Source: Streptomyces griseoloalbus (GTDB taxonomy: Bacteria; Actinomycetota; Actinomycetes; Streptomycetales; Streptomycetaceae). From it: 64,000 nucleotides of DNA. The stretch covers positions 538,197-602,196 of the forward strand of contig BMUD01000001.1 of the NCBI GenBank assembly GCA_014650015.1, read 5' to 3'. Of the stretch, positions 1 through 9,820 are shown in pieces. A program made the position numbers and the translations under genes. Position 1 is the first letter of the stretch, and each line of letters starts with the position of its first letter. A model generated the notes under the pieces. The model was not told where the DNA came from, ran no database searches, and saw only the letters and a program-made list of their open reading frames with translations.

Positions 1-892
1 CTGCTTCGTGGGCCGCCCCAACGCGGGCAAGTCCACCCTCACGAACGCTCTGGTCGGGCAGAAGGTGGCGATCACCTCGAACCGGCCGCAGACGACCCGG
101 CACACCGTGCGCGGCATCGTCCACCGCCCGCAGGCGCAGCTGATCCTGGTGGACACCCCCGGGCTGCACAAGCCGCGCACCCTGCTCGGCGAGCGGCTGA
201 ACGACGTGGTCCGCACCACGTGGGCGGAGGTCGACGCGATCGGCTTCTGCATCCCCGCGGACCAGAAGATCGGCCCCGGCGACCGCTTCATCGCCAAGGA
301 GCTGGCCGGGATCAAGAAGACCCCGAAGATCGCCGTCGTCACCAAGACCGACCTGGTGGACGGCAGGGCGCTGGCCGAGCAGCTGATCGCCGTCGACCAG
401 CTGGGCCGGGAGCTGGGGATCACCTGGGCGGAGATCGTCCCGGTGTCCGCGACCGCCAACCAGCAGGTCGAGCTGCTGGCAGACCTGCTGATCCCGCTGA
501 TGCCCGAGGGCCCGGCCCTCTACCCCGAGGGCGACCTCACCGACGAGCCCGAACAGGTCATGGTCGCGGAACTCATCCGCGAGGCGGCCCTGGAGGGCGT
601 CCGCGACGAACTCCCGCACTCCATCGCCGTGGTCGTCGAGGAGATGCTCCCGCGCGAGGACCGTCCCGCCGACAAGCCCCTGCTCGACATCCACGCCAAC
701 CTCTTCATCGAGCGCCCCAGCCAGAAGGGCATCGTCATCGGCCCCAAGGGCAAGCGCCTGAAGGACGTCGGCATCAAGTCCCGCAAGCAGATCGAGGCCC
801 TGCTGGGGACGCCCGTCTTCCTCGACCTCCACGTCAAGGTCGCCAAGGACTGGCAGCGCGACCCGAAGCAGCTGCGGCGACTGGGGTTCTGA
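1..892 (+). CDS. era: GTPase Era (5' end missing)
   Basis: Era is an essential Ras-like GTPase that binds 16S rRNA and helps 30S subunit maturation. The reading frame is open at the window edge, so the N-terminus lies upstream. Visible are the P-loop GRPNAGKST at the very start, the G3 box DTPG followed by LHKPR, the G4 box TKTD, and a C-terminal KH domain with the characteristic GPKGKRLKDVG loop. The C-terminus ends in a short basic stretch ending LRRLGF, as is normal for actinobacterial Era. The next gene is on the opposite strand, so era ends its transcription unit here. The assignment is secure; only the true start cannot be seen. Confidence 0.96.
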   Translation, partial: CFVGRPNAGKSTLTNALVGQKVAITSNRPQTTRHTVRGIVHRPQAQLILVDTPGLHKPRTLLGERLNDVVRTTWAEVDAIGFCIPADQKIGPGDRFIAKELAGIKKTPKIAVVTKTDLVDGRALAEQLIAVDQLGRELGITWAEIVPVSATANQQVELLADLLIPLMPEGPALYPEGDLTDEPEQVMVAELIREAALEGVRDELPHSIAVVVEEMLPREDRPADKPLLDIHANLFIERPSQKGIVIGPKGKRLKDVGIKSRKQIEALLGTPVFLDLHVKVAKDWQRDPKQLRRLGF

Positions 893-1014
893 TCACTGCC
901 GCCGGGCGCCTGGCAGCGCCCTGAACCAGCCGTACGGCGCCTCCGTCGTCACCATGGCCCGGACCCTCCGCCCCGCCGGTGACCGAGGTCGACGCCCGTC
1001 GCGTACGAGGGCCG

Positions 1015-1281
1015 TTACGCGCCTTCCTTCAGCACTCCGCGGATCAGTGTCCGCTGCTCCTCCGTCAGCCCGGGATCCGCGCAGTACACCGACCTCCCGT
1101 CCACCGTGATCCGGTAGCTGAAGCCGTCCGGGACCCCGGCCGGCGGTGTTCCCCGGCCGGCGGCCATCACCCGCTCGGCCAGGGCGTGCCACTCGGGGGC
1201 GTCGGCGCGGCCCGAGGTGTCCACCTCGGCCTGCCGCTCGATGCCCGCGAACCCACCGGTGCGTCTCACCTGAATGCGCAT
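1015..1281 (-). CDS. Emfourin-like inhibitor of M4 metalloprotease
   Basis: This 88-residue protein lies 20 bases downstream of a protealysin-like M4 peptidase gene on the same strand. It begins MRIQVRRTGGFAGI and contains the YRITVDG segment and an acidic C-terminal half (TEEQRTLIRGVLKEG). Size, sequence flavour and position fit emfourin, the small protein inhibitor encoded next to protealysin-like proteases. No signal peptide is present, so it should act in the cytoplasm like its partner. The family assignment rests on recognition plus context, not on an alignment. The gene pair probably forms one operon. Confidence 0.75.
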   Translation of the reverse strand: MRIQVRRTGGFAGIERQAEVDTSGRADAPEWHALAERVMAAGRGTPPAGVPDGFSYRITVDGRSVYCADPGLTEEQRTLIRGVLKEGA

Positions 1282-1301
1282 GGTCCGTGTCTAGTACGGA
1301 A

Positions 1302-2372
1302 CTACAGCGTGCGCACCCCCACCCGCTCCCACGCCTTGGTCACCGCCAGCAGTTCCTCGCCCTCCCCGTACCGGGCGCGGGCCGCCCGCACCGTGAGCGT
1401 CGCGAAGTCCGTGAACAGCGCGTCCTGCTTGAGCTCACCGCCCGTGAGGACGTCGTACCAGACCTGTCCCGCCCGCTCCCAGGCGTGTCCGCCGAGCGTG
1501 GTGGCCGCCAGGTAGAAGGCGTGGTTCGGGATGCCGGAGTTGATGTGGACGCCACCGTTGTCCCGGCCGGTGCGGACGTAGCCGTCCATCGTCGCGGGCT
1601 GCGGGTCCTTGCCGAGGACGTCGTCGTCGTAGGCCGTGCCCGGTTCCTTCATCGAGCGCAGCGCCGTGCCGGTGACGCGCGGGGCGAGCAGGCCCGCGCC
1701 GATCAGCCAGTCGGCCTCGGACGCGGTCTGGCCCAGCGAGTACTGCTTGATGAGCGCGCCGAAGACGTCCGACATGGACTCGTTGAGCGCGCCGGGCTGG
1801 CCGAAGTACGTCAGGTTCGCGGTGTACTGCGTGACGCCGTGGGCGAGTTCGTGGCCGATGACGTCGATGGGGAGGGTGAAGTCGAGGAAGATCTCCCCGT
1901 CCCCGTCGCCGAAGACCATCTGCTCGCCGTTCCAGAAGGCGTTGTTGTAGTCGCGGTCGTAGTGCACGGTCGCGTCCAGGGGCAGCCCGTTGCCGTCGAT
2001 CGAGTCACGGGCGTAGGCCGTGAGGAACAGCTCGAACGTGGCGCCCAGACCGGCGTAGGCACGGTTGACGGTGGCGTCCTTGCCGGGCTCGTCGCCCTCG
2101 CCGCGCACCTTCTCGCCCGGCAGGCCGGTGCCGTGCCGGGCGTCGTACACGGTGCGGCGCGGCTTGCCGGCCTCGGCCTCGGCGAGCGGGGCGGCGGCCG
2201 GGGCGCCGACCACCGTGGTCAGCCGGCGCTGGGTGCGCTCGTAGGCGTCGCGCTGGAGGGTGCGGCGCGCCGGCCCGGCGAGCGCGGGGTCGTCGGCCTG
2301 GGCGAGCCGGTCGAGGACGTGTGGCGGGACGATGGTGCAGAAGACGGGCTCGAAGCCCCCGGTCGTGGTCAT
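1302..2372 (-). CDS. Protealysin-like M4 family metallopeptidase
   Basis: A thermolysin-family zinc endopeptidase of 356 residues. The zinc-binding motif HELAH is followed by the third ligand motif ALNESMSDVFG and the catalytic histidine region GGVHINSGIPNHAFY. The N-terminus lacks a signal peptide and carries a short propeptide with a PPHVLDRLAQ segment typical of protealysin-type enzymes, unlike the long FTP/PepSY propeptide of secreted thermolysins. The start was set at the ATG at 2372 because GAGGG lies about 8 bases upstream; the open frame extends further but without family similarity. The emfourin-like gene follows directly. The enzyme is probably intracellular or released without a Sec signal; its physiological substrate is unknown. 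Confidence 0.9.
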   Translation of the reverse strand: MTTTGGFEPVFCTIVPPHVLDRLAQADDPALAGPARRTLQRDAYERTQRRLTTVVGAPAAAPLAEAEAGKPRRTVYDARHGTGLPGEKVRGEGDEPGKDATVNRAYAGLGATFELFLTAYARDSIDGNGLPLDATVHYDRDYNNAFWNGEQMVFGDGDGEIFLDFTLPIDVIGHELAHGVTQYTANLTYFGQPGALNESMSDVFGALIKQYSLGQTASEADWLIGAGLLAPRVTGTALRSMKEPGTAYDDDVLGKDPQPATMDGYVRTGRDNGGVHINSGIPNHAFYLAATTLGGHAWERAGQVWYDVLTGGELKQDALFTDFATLTVRAARARYGEGEELLAVTKAWERVGVRTL

Positions 2373-2562
2373 GCCCGGCACCCTCGCACTGTGTGTCCTG
2401 ACTGTCACTACCCGCAACCATGATGGATGAAATCCCCGGCCACTCCGCCTCCGTCTCCTCTCGCAGTGGTATACGGCACTTTTTGTCCCGTTCCTCCCTC
2501 GGGTCCCGCATACTGATACGGACCCTCGCACGGTGGGCGACTCGGTTAAGCTGCGGAGCATC

Positions 2563-2613
2563 ATGCGTTTCGGGCTGCTTCTCCTTAGCTGCCGCGGTGA
2601 GGGTCCCCAGTAG
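2563..2613 (+). CDS. leuA leader peptide with four consecutive Leu codons
   Basis: A 16-codon reading frame, MRFGLLLLSCRGEGPQ then TAG, starts 138 bases before leuA and is preceded by GGAG four bases upstream of its ATG. Four consecutive leucine codons (CTG CTT CTC CTT, 2575-2586) in front of a leucine biosynthesis gene are the classic signature of ribosome-mediated attenuation. CTT is a rare codon in a GC-rich genome and occurs twice here, which would increase stalling sensitivity. A 7-bp perfect stem follows right after the stop codon. Leucine-rich leaders of this type are known before actinobacterial leuA genes. Confidence 0.85.
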   Translation: MRFGLLLLSCRGEGPQ

Positions 2614-4422
<1,809 letters not shown>

Positions 4423-4444
4423 ACAGCCGTTTCGTGGGGTTTGA

Positions 4445-4478
4445 GGGCTCCGTCCGCCTTGTCCGGCGGGCGGAGCCC
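4445..4478 (+). terminator. Hairpin terminator after leuA
   Basis: A 14-bp stem (4445-4458 with 4465-4478, one G-T wobble) with a 6-base loop lies 22 bases after the leuA stop codon. It lacks a T-tract, as is usual for Streptomyces terminators. Confidence 0.7.
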
Positions 4479-4606
4479 CGTCATATACCGGCCAATTGCT
4501 GTGGAGGTCACGGAAAGGTCTCGTCCCGGGTACTGACTCCACCTCATGGATGTGGCTAACATCACGCAAGCGCGGCGATGGTGCTGTGGCCTTACGGAGG
4601 TGCGAC

Positions 4607-5308
4607 GTGCTGCCAGGACGGGGACCCAACGGCCGTGCCGCTGCCACCAGACTGTCGCGCCTGCTGGGCACCCGCACCTCGTGGACGCCCGTCGGCGACG
4701 GGGAGTTCTTCTGCCCCGGCTGCGGCGGCGACCGCAACTACCAGCGGCTGACCGGGCACCGCCGCTTCGCCCTCTTCGGCGTGCCGGTGCTGCCGCGCGG
4801 CGAGACGGGGCCGGTCGTCGAATGCGCCGCCTGCCGCCGCCACTTCGGCACCGACGTCCTGGACCACCCCACCACCACCCGCTTCTCCGCGATGCTCCGC
4901 GACGCCGTCCACACCGTCGCCCTCGCGGTGCTGACCGCCGGCGGCACCGGCTCGCGCGCGTCCCTGGAGACGGCGGCGGCCGGGGTGCGCGCGGCGGGCT
5001 TCGACGACTGCACGGAGGAACAGCTGGCCGCGCTCGTCGAGGCGCTGGAGGCGGACACCGGCCGCTTCACCGGCCAGCCCTGCGCCGCGGGCCTCGCCAT
5101 CGAGCTGCACGAGGCCCTCGACCCGCTCGCCCCGCACCTCGCCGCGCCGGGCCGTGAATCGATCCTCCTCCAGGGCGCCCGCATCGCCCTCGCCGACGGC
5201 CCCTACACCCCCGCCGAACGCGATGCCCTGGCCACCGTGGGCGCGGCCCTCACCATCTGCGCGGACGACGTCACCCGCCTGCTGGCGGCGGCCCGCACCC
5301 CGTCCTGA
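4607..5308 (+). CDS. TerB-like tellurite-resistance family protein with zinc ribbon
   Basis: A 233-residue protein of a Streptomyces-conserved TerB-like family. The N-terminal third has a zinc ribbon made by CPGCGG and, about 40 residues later, CAACRRH. The C-terminal two thirds are alpha-helical with TerB-type segments (LADGPYTPAERDAL). The GTG at 4607 was chosen because GGAGG lies six bases upstream; the longer upstream frame has no family character. TerB-like proteins are linked to stress and membrane-associated complexes, but the real function of this actinobacterial version is not established. It stands alone between leuA and a convergent GNAT gene. Confidence 0.8.
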   Translation: MLPGRGPNGRAAATRLSRLLGTRTSWTPVGDGEFFCPGCGGDRNYQRLTGHRRFALFGVPVLPRGETGPVVECAACRRHFGTDVLDHPTTTRFSAMLRDAVHTVALAVLTAGGTGSRASLETAAAGVRAAGFDDCTEEQLAALVEALEADTGRFTGQPCAAGLAIELHEALDPLAPHLAAPGRESILLQGARIALADGPYTPAERDALATVGAALTICADDVTRLLAAARTPS

Positions 5309-5360
5309 CCCGAAGGCCGCGGCACCGTCGCGGCGGTGGTCCGGTGGTCCCCCGGGCGGC

Positions 5361-5909
5361 TCAGTGGTCCCGGGGGAGTTCGAGGCGCAGGATCTGACGG
5401 TCCAGGCCGGGGCCGAAGTAGTCCCGGCGCAGGCCGTCGTCGGGCTGCTCGGGCCGGAAGCCCAGGGACCGGTAGAGCAGGATCGCGGCCCGGTTGGCGG
5501 GCTCCACGGTCAGCCTGACCTGCTCGACGCCGTCCCGGCGCAGCCGTGTCAGGATCTCCCTCATCAGCTCACGGCCCAGTCCGTGGCGGCGGCGGTCCCG
5601 GGTCACACACAGGCCGAGGATCCAGCTGTCCCGGCTCAGGCCCGTGGTGGCGGCCAGCACATAGCCGCGCAGGTGGCCCTCGCCCTCGTCGAGGACCAGC
5701 AGGTGCTCCGCGTACATGTCGTAGAGCTGGCGCAGCAGGAACGCGGGATAGGCGACCTCCTGGAAGACCTCCTCGTCGAGGCGGCACAGCTCGGGCAGGT
5801 CGGACTCCCGTGCCGTCCGTAGGACCAGGCGCCCGGACCCCGGGAACCTGGCCGGTTCCATGAGGTGCTCGTGGCGGTCCAGGGCTCGCTCCAGCGGTTC
5901 GGCGGTCAT
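5361..5909 (-). CDS. GNAT family N-acetyltransferase
   Basis: A 182-residue protein with the GNAT fold. It shows a core acetyl-CoA binding segment ILGLCVTRDRRRHGLGRELM (motif A, the R-x-x-G-x-G/A type) and motif B residues ending in AAILLYRSLGFRPEQPDD. The N-terminal region SGRLVLRTARESDLPEL is the usual beta-1 and alpha-1 start. The acceptor substrate cannot be predicted. The C-terminal YFGPGLDRQILRLELPRDH resembles the RimI-like branch. It is convergent with the TerB-like gene. Confidence 0.85.
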   Translation of the reverse strand: MTAEPLERALDRHEHLMEPARFPGSGRLVLRTARESDLPELCRLDEEVFQEVAYPAFLLRQLYDMYAEHLLVLDEGEGHLRGYVLAATTGLSRDSWILGLCVTRDRRRHGLGRELMREILTRLRRDGVEQVRLTVEPANRAAILLYRSLGFRPEQPDDGLRRDYFGPGLDRQILRLELPRDH

Positions 5910-6249
5910 GCCACCCCCAGTCGGGACGTGCGGACGTCAACGCGACACGCACCGGCCCGTTCACCCGGGAGGATTGCGGCTCCCGGTGGCGGCCGGTGAC
6001 TGCTTCTGGCTAGAGTGAGCTCCCAACTCACCGCGTGCAAGGGCGAGTTCAGGTGTGTAGCGATATGCTGGCGTGCGCCTGGTGTGCGCCCGTTCATTGA
6101 GGACTGGCGTGTTCCTGGCTGTTTCCGCATGCCGTGGCGGCCTACCGTGCGAGCACCGGAGATGCTGCTTCACCTGCCGACGTTCACGAGGACGCGCAGA
6201 CAGGGCACACGGTCTTGTCCGACACTGAATGGAACGCGGCAGGGTGATT
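5910..6249. other. Intergenic region before the SCO2525-SCO2521 cluster
   Basis: This 340-base gap separates the minus-strand GNAT gene from the plus-strand six-gene cluster, so it should hold two divergent promoters. I see an AT-richer patch around 6055-6066 containing TATGCT that could be a -10 element, but no convincing -35 partner, operator or RNA structure. No coding sequence is supported here. Confidence 0.4.
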
Positions 6250-6999
6250 ATGGACCGCAACGCCGACGCCCCGTGGTCGAAGTTCGATCCGGAGGCCTAT
6301 GTCGACCTCAATTACCGCACCCCGCTCGAGGTCGATCTGCTGATCGTTCGACTGATGCGCGACTATTTCAGCGGCTGCTTCGCCGAAAACGTTCCGCATT
6401 CGGTGCGCGGTGTCGACGTAGGGGCCGGCGCGAATCTCTATCCGGCGCTCTCCATGCTCCCCTGGTGCGAAAAGATCCTCCTGCTGGAGTACGCCCGCCC
6501 GAATGTCGAGTATTTGGAGAAGCAGGCGTCTCCCGAGGGATACGACGTGGTGTGGGACGCGTTCTGGGACGTGCTCCGCGACGCTCCCGCCTATCACTCC
6601 CTCGAGCCGCGGAGCCGGTTCAGCGAGATCGTCCGCGCGGAGCGGGCCAACCTGCTCGACCTGGACGGACAGCGGCGCTGGGACATCGGGACGATGTTCT
6701 TCGTCGCCGATTCCATGTCCGAGTGTCCCGACGAATTCCAGCGGGGCGTACGGTGCTTCATGGACGCGCTGAACGAGGGGGCCCCGTTCGCCGCCGCGTT
6801 CATGAAGGAGTCGGTCGGATACCAGGTCGGTGCCCATCGGTATCCGGCCTACCGGGTGAACGAGAACCGGGTCCGGGAGAGTTTGGGGGACTTCGCCGAC
6901 GAGTTGGAGATCCACGATCTGCACCACATGGTGCGGCCGGGACACGAGGGAATGATCCTCGCACTGGGGCGGCGGAATTCCGTGATTGCCGCCACGTAG
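6250..6999 (+). CDS. SCO2525 family SAM-dependent methyltransferase
   Basis: A 249-residue class I methyltransferase. The SAM-binding glycine motif is GVDVGAGANLYPAL (about residues 56-69), followed by an acidic strand end LLLEYARPN and a post-core motif WDIGTMFFVADSMSEC. The overall shape resembles the NNMT/PNMT/TEMT small-molecule methyltransferases. The substrate is unknown. Three in-frame starts are possible (6229, 6244, 6250); the ATG at 6250 has GCAGGG at a good distance. It opens a cluster of five families that I recall being named after S. coelicolor genes SCO2525 to SCO2521, all uncharacterised. Confidence 0.85.
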   Translation: MDRNADAPWSKFDPEAYVDLNYRTPLEVDLLIVRLMRDYFSGCFAENVPHSVRGVDVGAGANLYPALSMLPWCEKILLLEYARPNVEYLEKQASPEGYDVVWDAFWDVLRDAPAYHSLEPRSRFSEIVRAERANLLDLDGQRRWDIGTMFFVADSMSECPDEFQRGVRCFMDALNEGAPFAAAFMKESVGYQVGAHRYPAYRVNENRVRESLGDFADELEIHDLHHMVRPGHEGMILALGRRNSVIAAT

Positions 7000-7054
7000 G
7001 AACGGGGACCATGTCTGAGATACGGGCAACCGGATCTGTACGAGGGGTAGGGGG

Positions 7055-8899
7055 ATGCAGATCAAGCCACGCCAGCATCTGCTGGACATCTGGCGGGCAG
7101 CGGCCCGCTCTTCGTTCGACGACGGAAAACTCGTCTGGGGGGACACCGACGGGCTGAGCAGCGTCGCGGACGCGGAGCGGCTGCTCTGTCTGCTGTACCC
7201 CGCCACCGAGGTCCCCGCCTTCCGCCTCGACCAGCCGGACACCACCGAGCGGGACGTGCTGCGCGCGCTGGAGCGGGTCGGCAGCCGGCTGGAGATCCCG
7301 CCCAACCTGATCACCGCGCTGACCCAGTTCATGCGCACCTACACCGGGCCGGACGAGAGCCCCACCTTCGCGGGCGGACCGTACTTCAAACCGGCCGACC
7401 CGAAGGACGAACTCACCTACGAGCAAGGCAAGTTGGGTGTCGTCGACTCCTACTCCATGTCCGTCACGCTCTGCCTCGCCACACTCGGATTCCTCAAGGT
7501 CTACGAGACCAGCACCACCCGCCCCGAAGTGCGCAAGGCGCTCAGTGAGCTGAGAGACGCCACCAACACACGGCTGACCGCCGCGATGATCAGCCTGCTG
7601 CGCTCCTTCACCGTCAACGTCTTCGACGCCGAGTCCGAACAGGGCCGGCGGCTGATCGAGGTCATCGGGCAGAACAGACAGTCCGACCGGGCGGTGCTGC
7701 AGCAGTTCTCCCGCCGGTTCCGTCCGCTGCGCGCCACGATCATCGAGAGCCTCAGCCGCGGCATCGAGGTCGAGGAGAGCATCCGGGACGAGAGCCAGCT
7801 CTTCGAGTGCGGCTGGGCCTGGGGCGTGGTCAAGGACGCGCCGCAGATCACCGACCTGAGCGTCGAGGTCCCCGGCCAGCCCGACGGCATCGCCGACCGG
7901 CTGCCCTACGTGTACTTCACCGTCGTCGCCCTGGACGGCATCCAGGACCTCTTCTCCGAGCGCACCCTCACCCTGGGCCTGCTCGACGCCGATCAGCAGA
8001 AACTCGCCGAGGCGCTGCGGCTGCGCTGGGAACTCAGCCAGCAGTACTGGTCGGCGGTGGCCAGGTTCGGCAGCGAGCGCTGGCCCCTGGAGGACCTCCC
8101 CTGGCAGACCACCGGCCTGCGGCTGGAGTCGGAGTACTTCTCCCTGACCGTCGCGGCCATCCTCGTCCACGACCTGGTCCGCCGGAAAGCGACCGACGAC
8201 GACCTCACCCGCACCGTCGCCATCATGGAGCGCCTCGCCGATCGCGGCCGGATCACCAGCCGGATGACGCGCAACGACCCCGTGGTCCGGCTGCACGACC
8301 CGGGAGTGATGATGCCGCTCGCCGGCTCCGAACGCTCCGGCTCGCTCCTCCAGTGGCGGATGACGGACTTCTCGGCGCAACTGCTCAAGCGAACCATCCA
8401 GCTCGCGGAACTCTCCCGGAACATCGACGCGCAGGACCGTCTGCTGCGCCTCGCCGAGCAGACCTTCGAACATCTGTGGAACCGGCGGATCGAGGAAGGC
8501 CACGGCACCGGCCTCTGGGACAACGTGCAGGCCGTCTACCCGGACGCGCGCGGCATCACCCGGCGTCTGTCCTGGAGCGTCACCGAACGCGTCACCGAGT
8601 GCCTGGTCGCCGCTCGCAACATGTACGAGCAGCAGCCCATCCGCAGCCCGGAACTCGCCCAGCTCGCCAGGGAACTGCTCAGCGAGGCCACCCACCTGTT
8701 CGGCAAGGAACAGCTGGAGGCCCCCGCCTCCGCCGACGGCAGCCGGGGGCGGGCCATGCGGAGCATCGAAAGCCGCCTCGACCACGCCCGCGGCCTGGTC
8801 GACGAACGGCCCGCCACCGCCTTCGCGCTGGCCCTGCCCGTGCTCCAGGAACTCGACACCCTGGCCCAGGCCCGGGGTGCCGCCACACAGGAGGGGTGA
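7055..8899 (+). CDS. SCO2524 family protein, unknown function
   Basis: A 614-residue, largely alpha-helical protein without signal peptide or transmembrane segment. It begins MQIKPRQHLLDIWRAAARSS and has a GTAGGGGG ribosome-binding site. There are no Cys-pair or Walker motifs; helices rich in Leu, Arg and Glu run through the middle and C-terminal parts, so it may be a scaffold or helical-repeat protein. It lies 55 bases after the methyltransferase and 3 bases before the P-loop protein, implying one operon. The family name is from memory of actinobacterial annotation; no function is known. Confidence 0.85.
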   Translation: MQIKPRQHLLDIWRAAARSSFDDGKLVWGDTDGLSSVADAERLLCLLYPATEVPAFRLDQPDTTERDVLRALERVGSRLEIPPNLITALTQFMRTYTGPDESPTFAGGPYFKPADPKDELTYEQGKLGVVDSYSMSVTLCLATLGFLKVYETSTTRPEVRKALSELRDATNTRLTAAMISLLRSFTVNVFDAESEQGRRLIEVIGQNRQSDRAVLQQFSRRFRPLRATIIESLSRGIEVEESIRDESQLFECGWAWGVVKDAPQITDLSVEVPGQPDGIADRLPYVYFTVVALDGIQDLFSERTLTLGLLDADQQKLAEALRLRWELSQQYWSAVARFGSERWPLEDLPWQTTGLRLESEYFSLTVAAILVHDLVRRKATDDDLTRTVAIMERLADRGRITSRMTRNDPVVRLHDPGVMMPLAGSERSGSLLQWRMTDFSAQLLKRTIQLAELSRNIDAQDRLLRLAEQTFEHLWNRRIEEGHGTGLWDNVQAVYPDARGITRRLSWSVTERVTECLVAARNMYEQQPIRSPELAQLARELLSEATHLFGKEQLEAPASADGSRGRAMRSIESRLDHARGLVDERPATAFALALPVLQELDTLAQARGAATQEG

Positions 8900-8902
8900 G
8901 CC

Positions 8903-9820
8903 GTGCTCGTCTTCGCCGCCTCCGACAAAGGAGGCACGGGCCGCTCGGTCACCAGCGCCAACCTGGCCTACCAGCGTGCCCTGACCGGCGACCACGTGGC
9001 CTACGTGGACTTCGACTTCGGCTCGCCCACCGCCGCCGCCGTCTTCGACGTCCCCGGCGCGATGCGCGGCACCGAGGAGCGGGGCCTGCACTCCTACCTC
9101 GAGGGCGAGGTCACCGAGCCCGCCAGGATCGACGTCTGGCGGCAGACCGAGCACCCTCTGCTGCGTGCCCGGCCGAACCAGTCCGGCCGCCTGGTCCTCT
9201 TCCCCGGTGACGTCGGGGGCGGCGAATTCGCCACGGACGAGGACGCCCTGGAGCGGTGCGTCGACCTCCTGCTGCAGCTCAACGGCGAGTTCGACCTCAT
9301 CGTGGTGGACCTGAGCGCGGGCCGCAGCTACGCCGTGGACCTGGTCCTGGCGGCGACGGCCCACCCCCGGATGCGCTACGTCCCCTTCCGCTGGCTCGTC
9401 TTCCACCGCTGGACCCGGCAGCACGTGATCGCCGCCTCCGGTCTCGTCCACAAGGAGAACGGCATCCTCAAGGGCGGCGTCGACCGCGGACACGACGAGG
9501 AGACCCTGCAGGGCGCCATCCGCTTCGTACGGGCCGCCGTGCCCGATCCGGAGTCGCCGCTGTGGTTGCACGGCTCGCCCGCCCAGGCGGCCTGGATGCA
9601 GGCCTGCGACGAGGCGCTGCGCCGGCTCGCCGCGGAGCACCGCATCGGCGACAGCGTCGTCCTCGGCATCGTGCCGCTGGAACCCATCCTGCAGTGGCGC
9701 GAACAGCTGATCACCGAAGAGGACGTGCTCTCCACCCAGATCGCCAACAAGGAGACGCTGGAGGCGCTCGAGGAGATCGCCCGGCGCCTGACCGACGACT
9801 CCCACTGGGGGCGGCCATGA
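8903..9820 (+). CDS. SCO2523 family ParA/MinD-like protein with altered P-loop
   Basis: A 305-residue member of the deviant Walker A (ParA/MinD/Mrp) ATPase group. The N-terminus MLVFAASDKGGTGRSVTSAN keeps the signature lysine (K9 of KGG) but has arginine where the group has the second lysine (GKT/GKS becomes GRS). A Walker B-like strand LIVVDLSAGRSYAVDLV follows at about residues 132-148. ParA-like proteins position cargo or switch between membrane and cytosol; loss of the P-loop lysine suggests altered or absent ATP hydrolysis. GTG start, 3 bases after SCO2524; its stop overlaps the next ATG. Confidence 0.85.
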   Translation: MLVFAASDKGGTGRSVTSANLAYQRALTGDHVAYVDFDFGSPTAAAVFDVPGAMRGTEERGLHSYLEGEVTEPARIDVWRQTEHPLLRARPNQSGRLVLFPGDVGGGEFATDEDALERCVDLLLQLNGEFDLIVVDLSAGRSYAVDLVLAATAHPRMRYVPFRWLVFHRWTRQHVIAASGLVHKENGILKGGVDRGHDEETLQGAIRFVRAAVPDPESPLWLHGSPAQAAWMQACDEALRRLAAEHRIGDSVVLGIVPLEPILQWREQLITEEDVLSTQIANKETLEALEEIARRLTDDSHWGRP

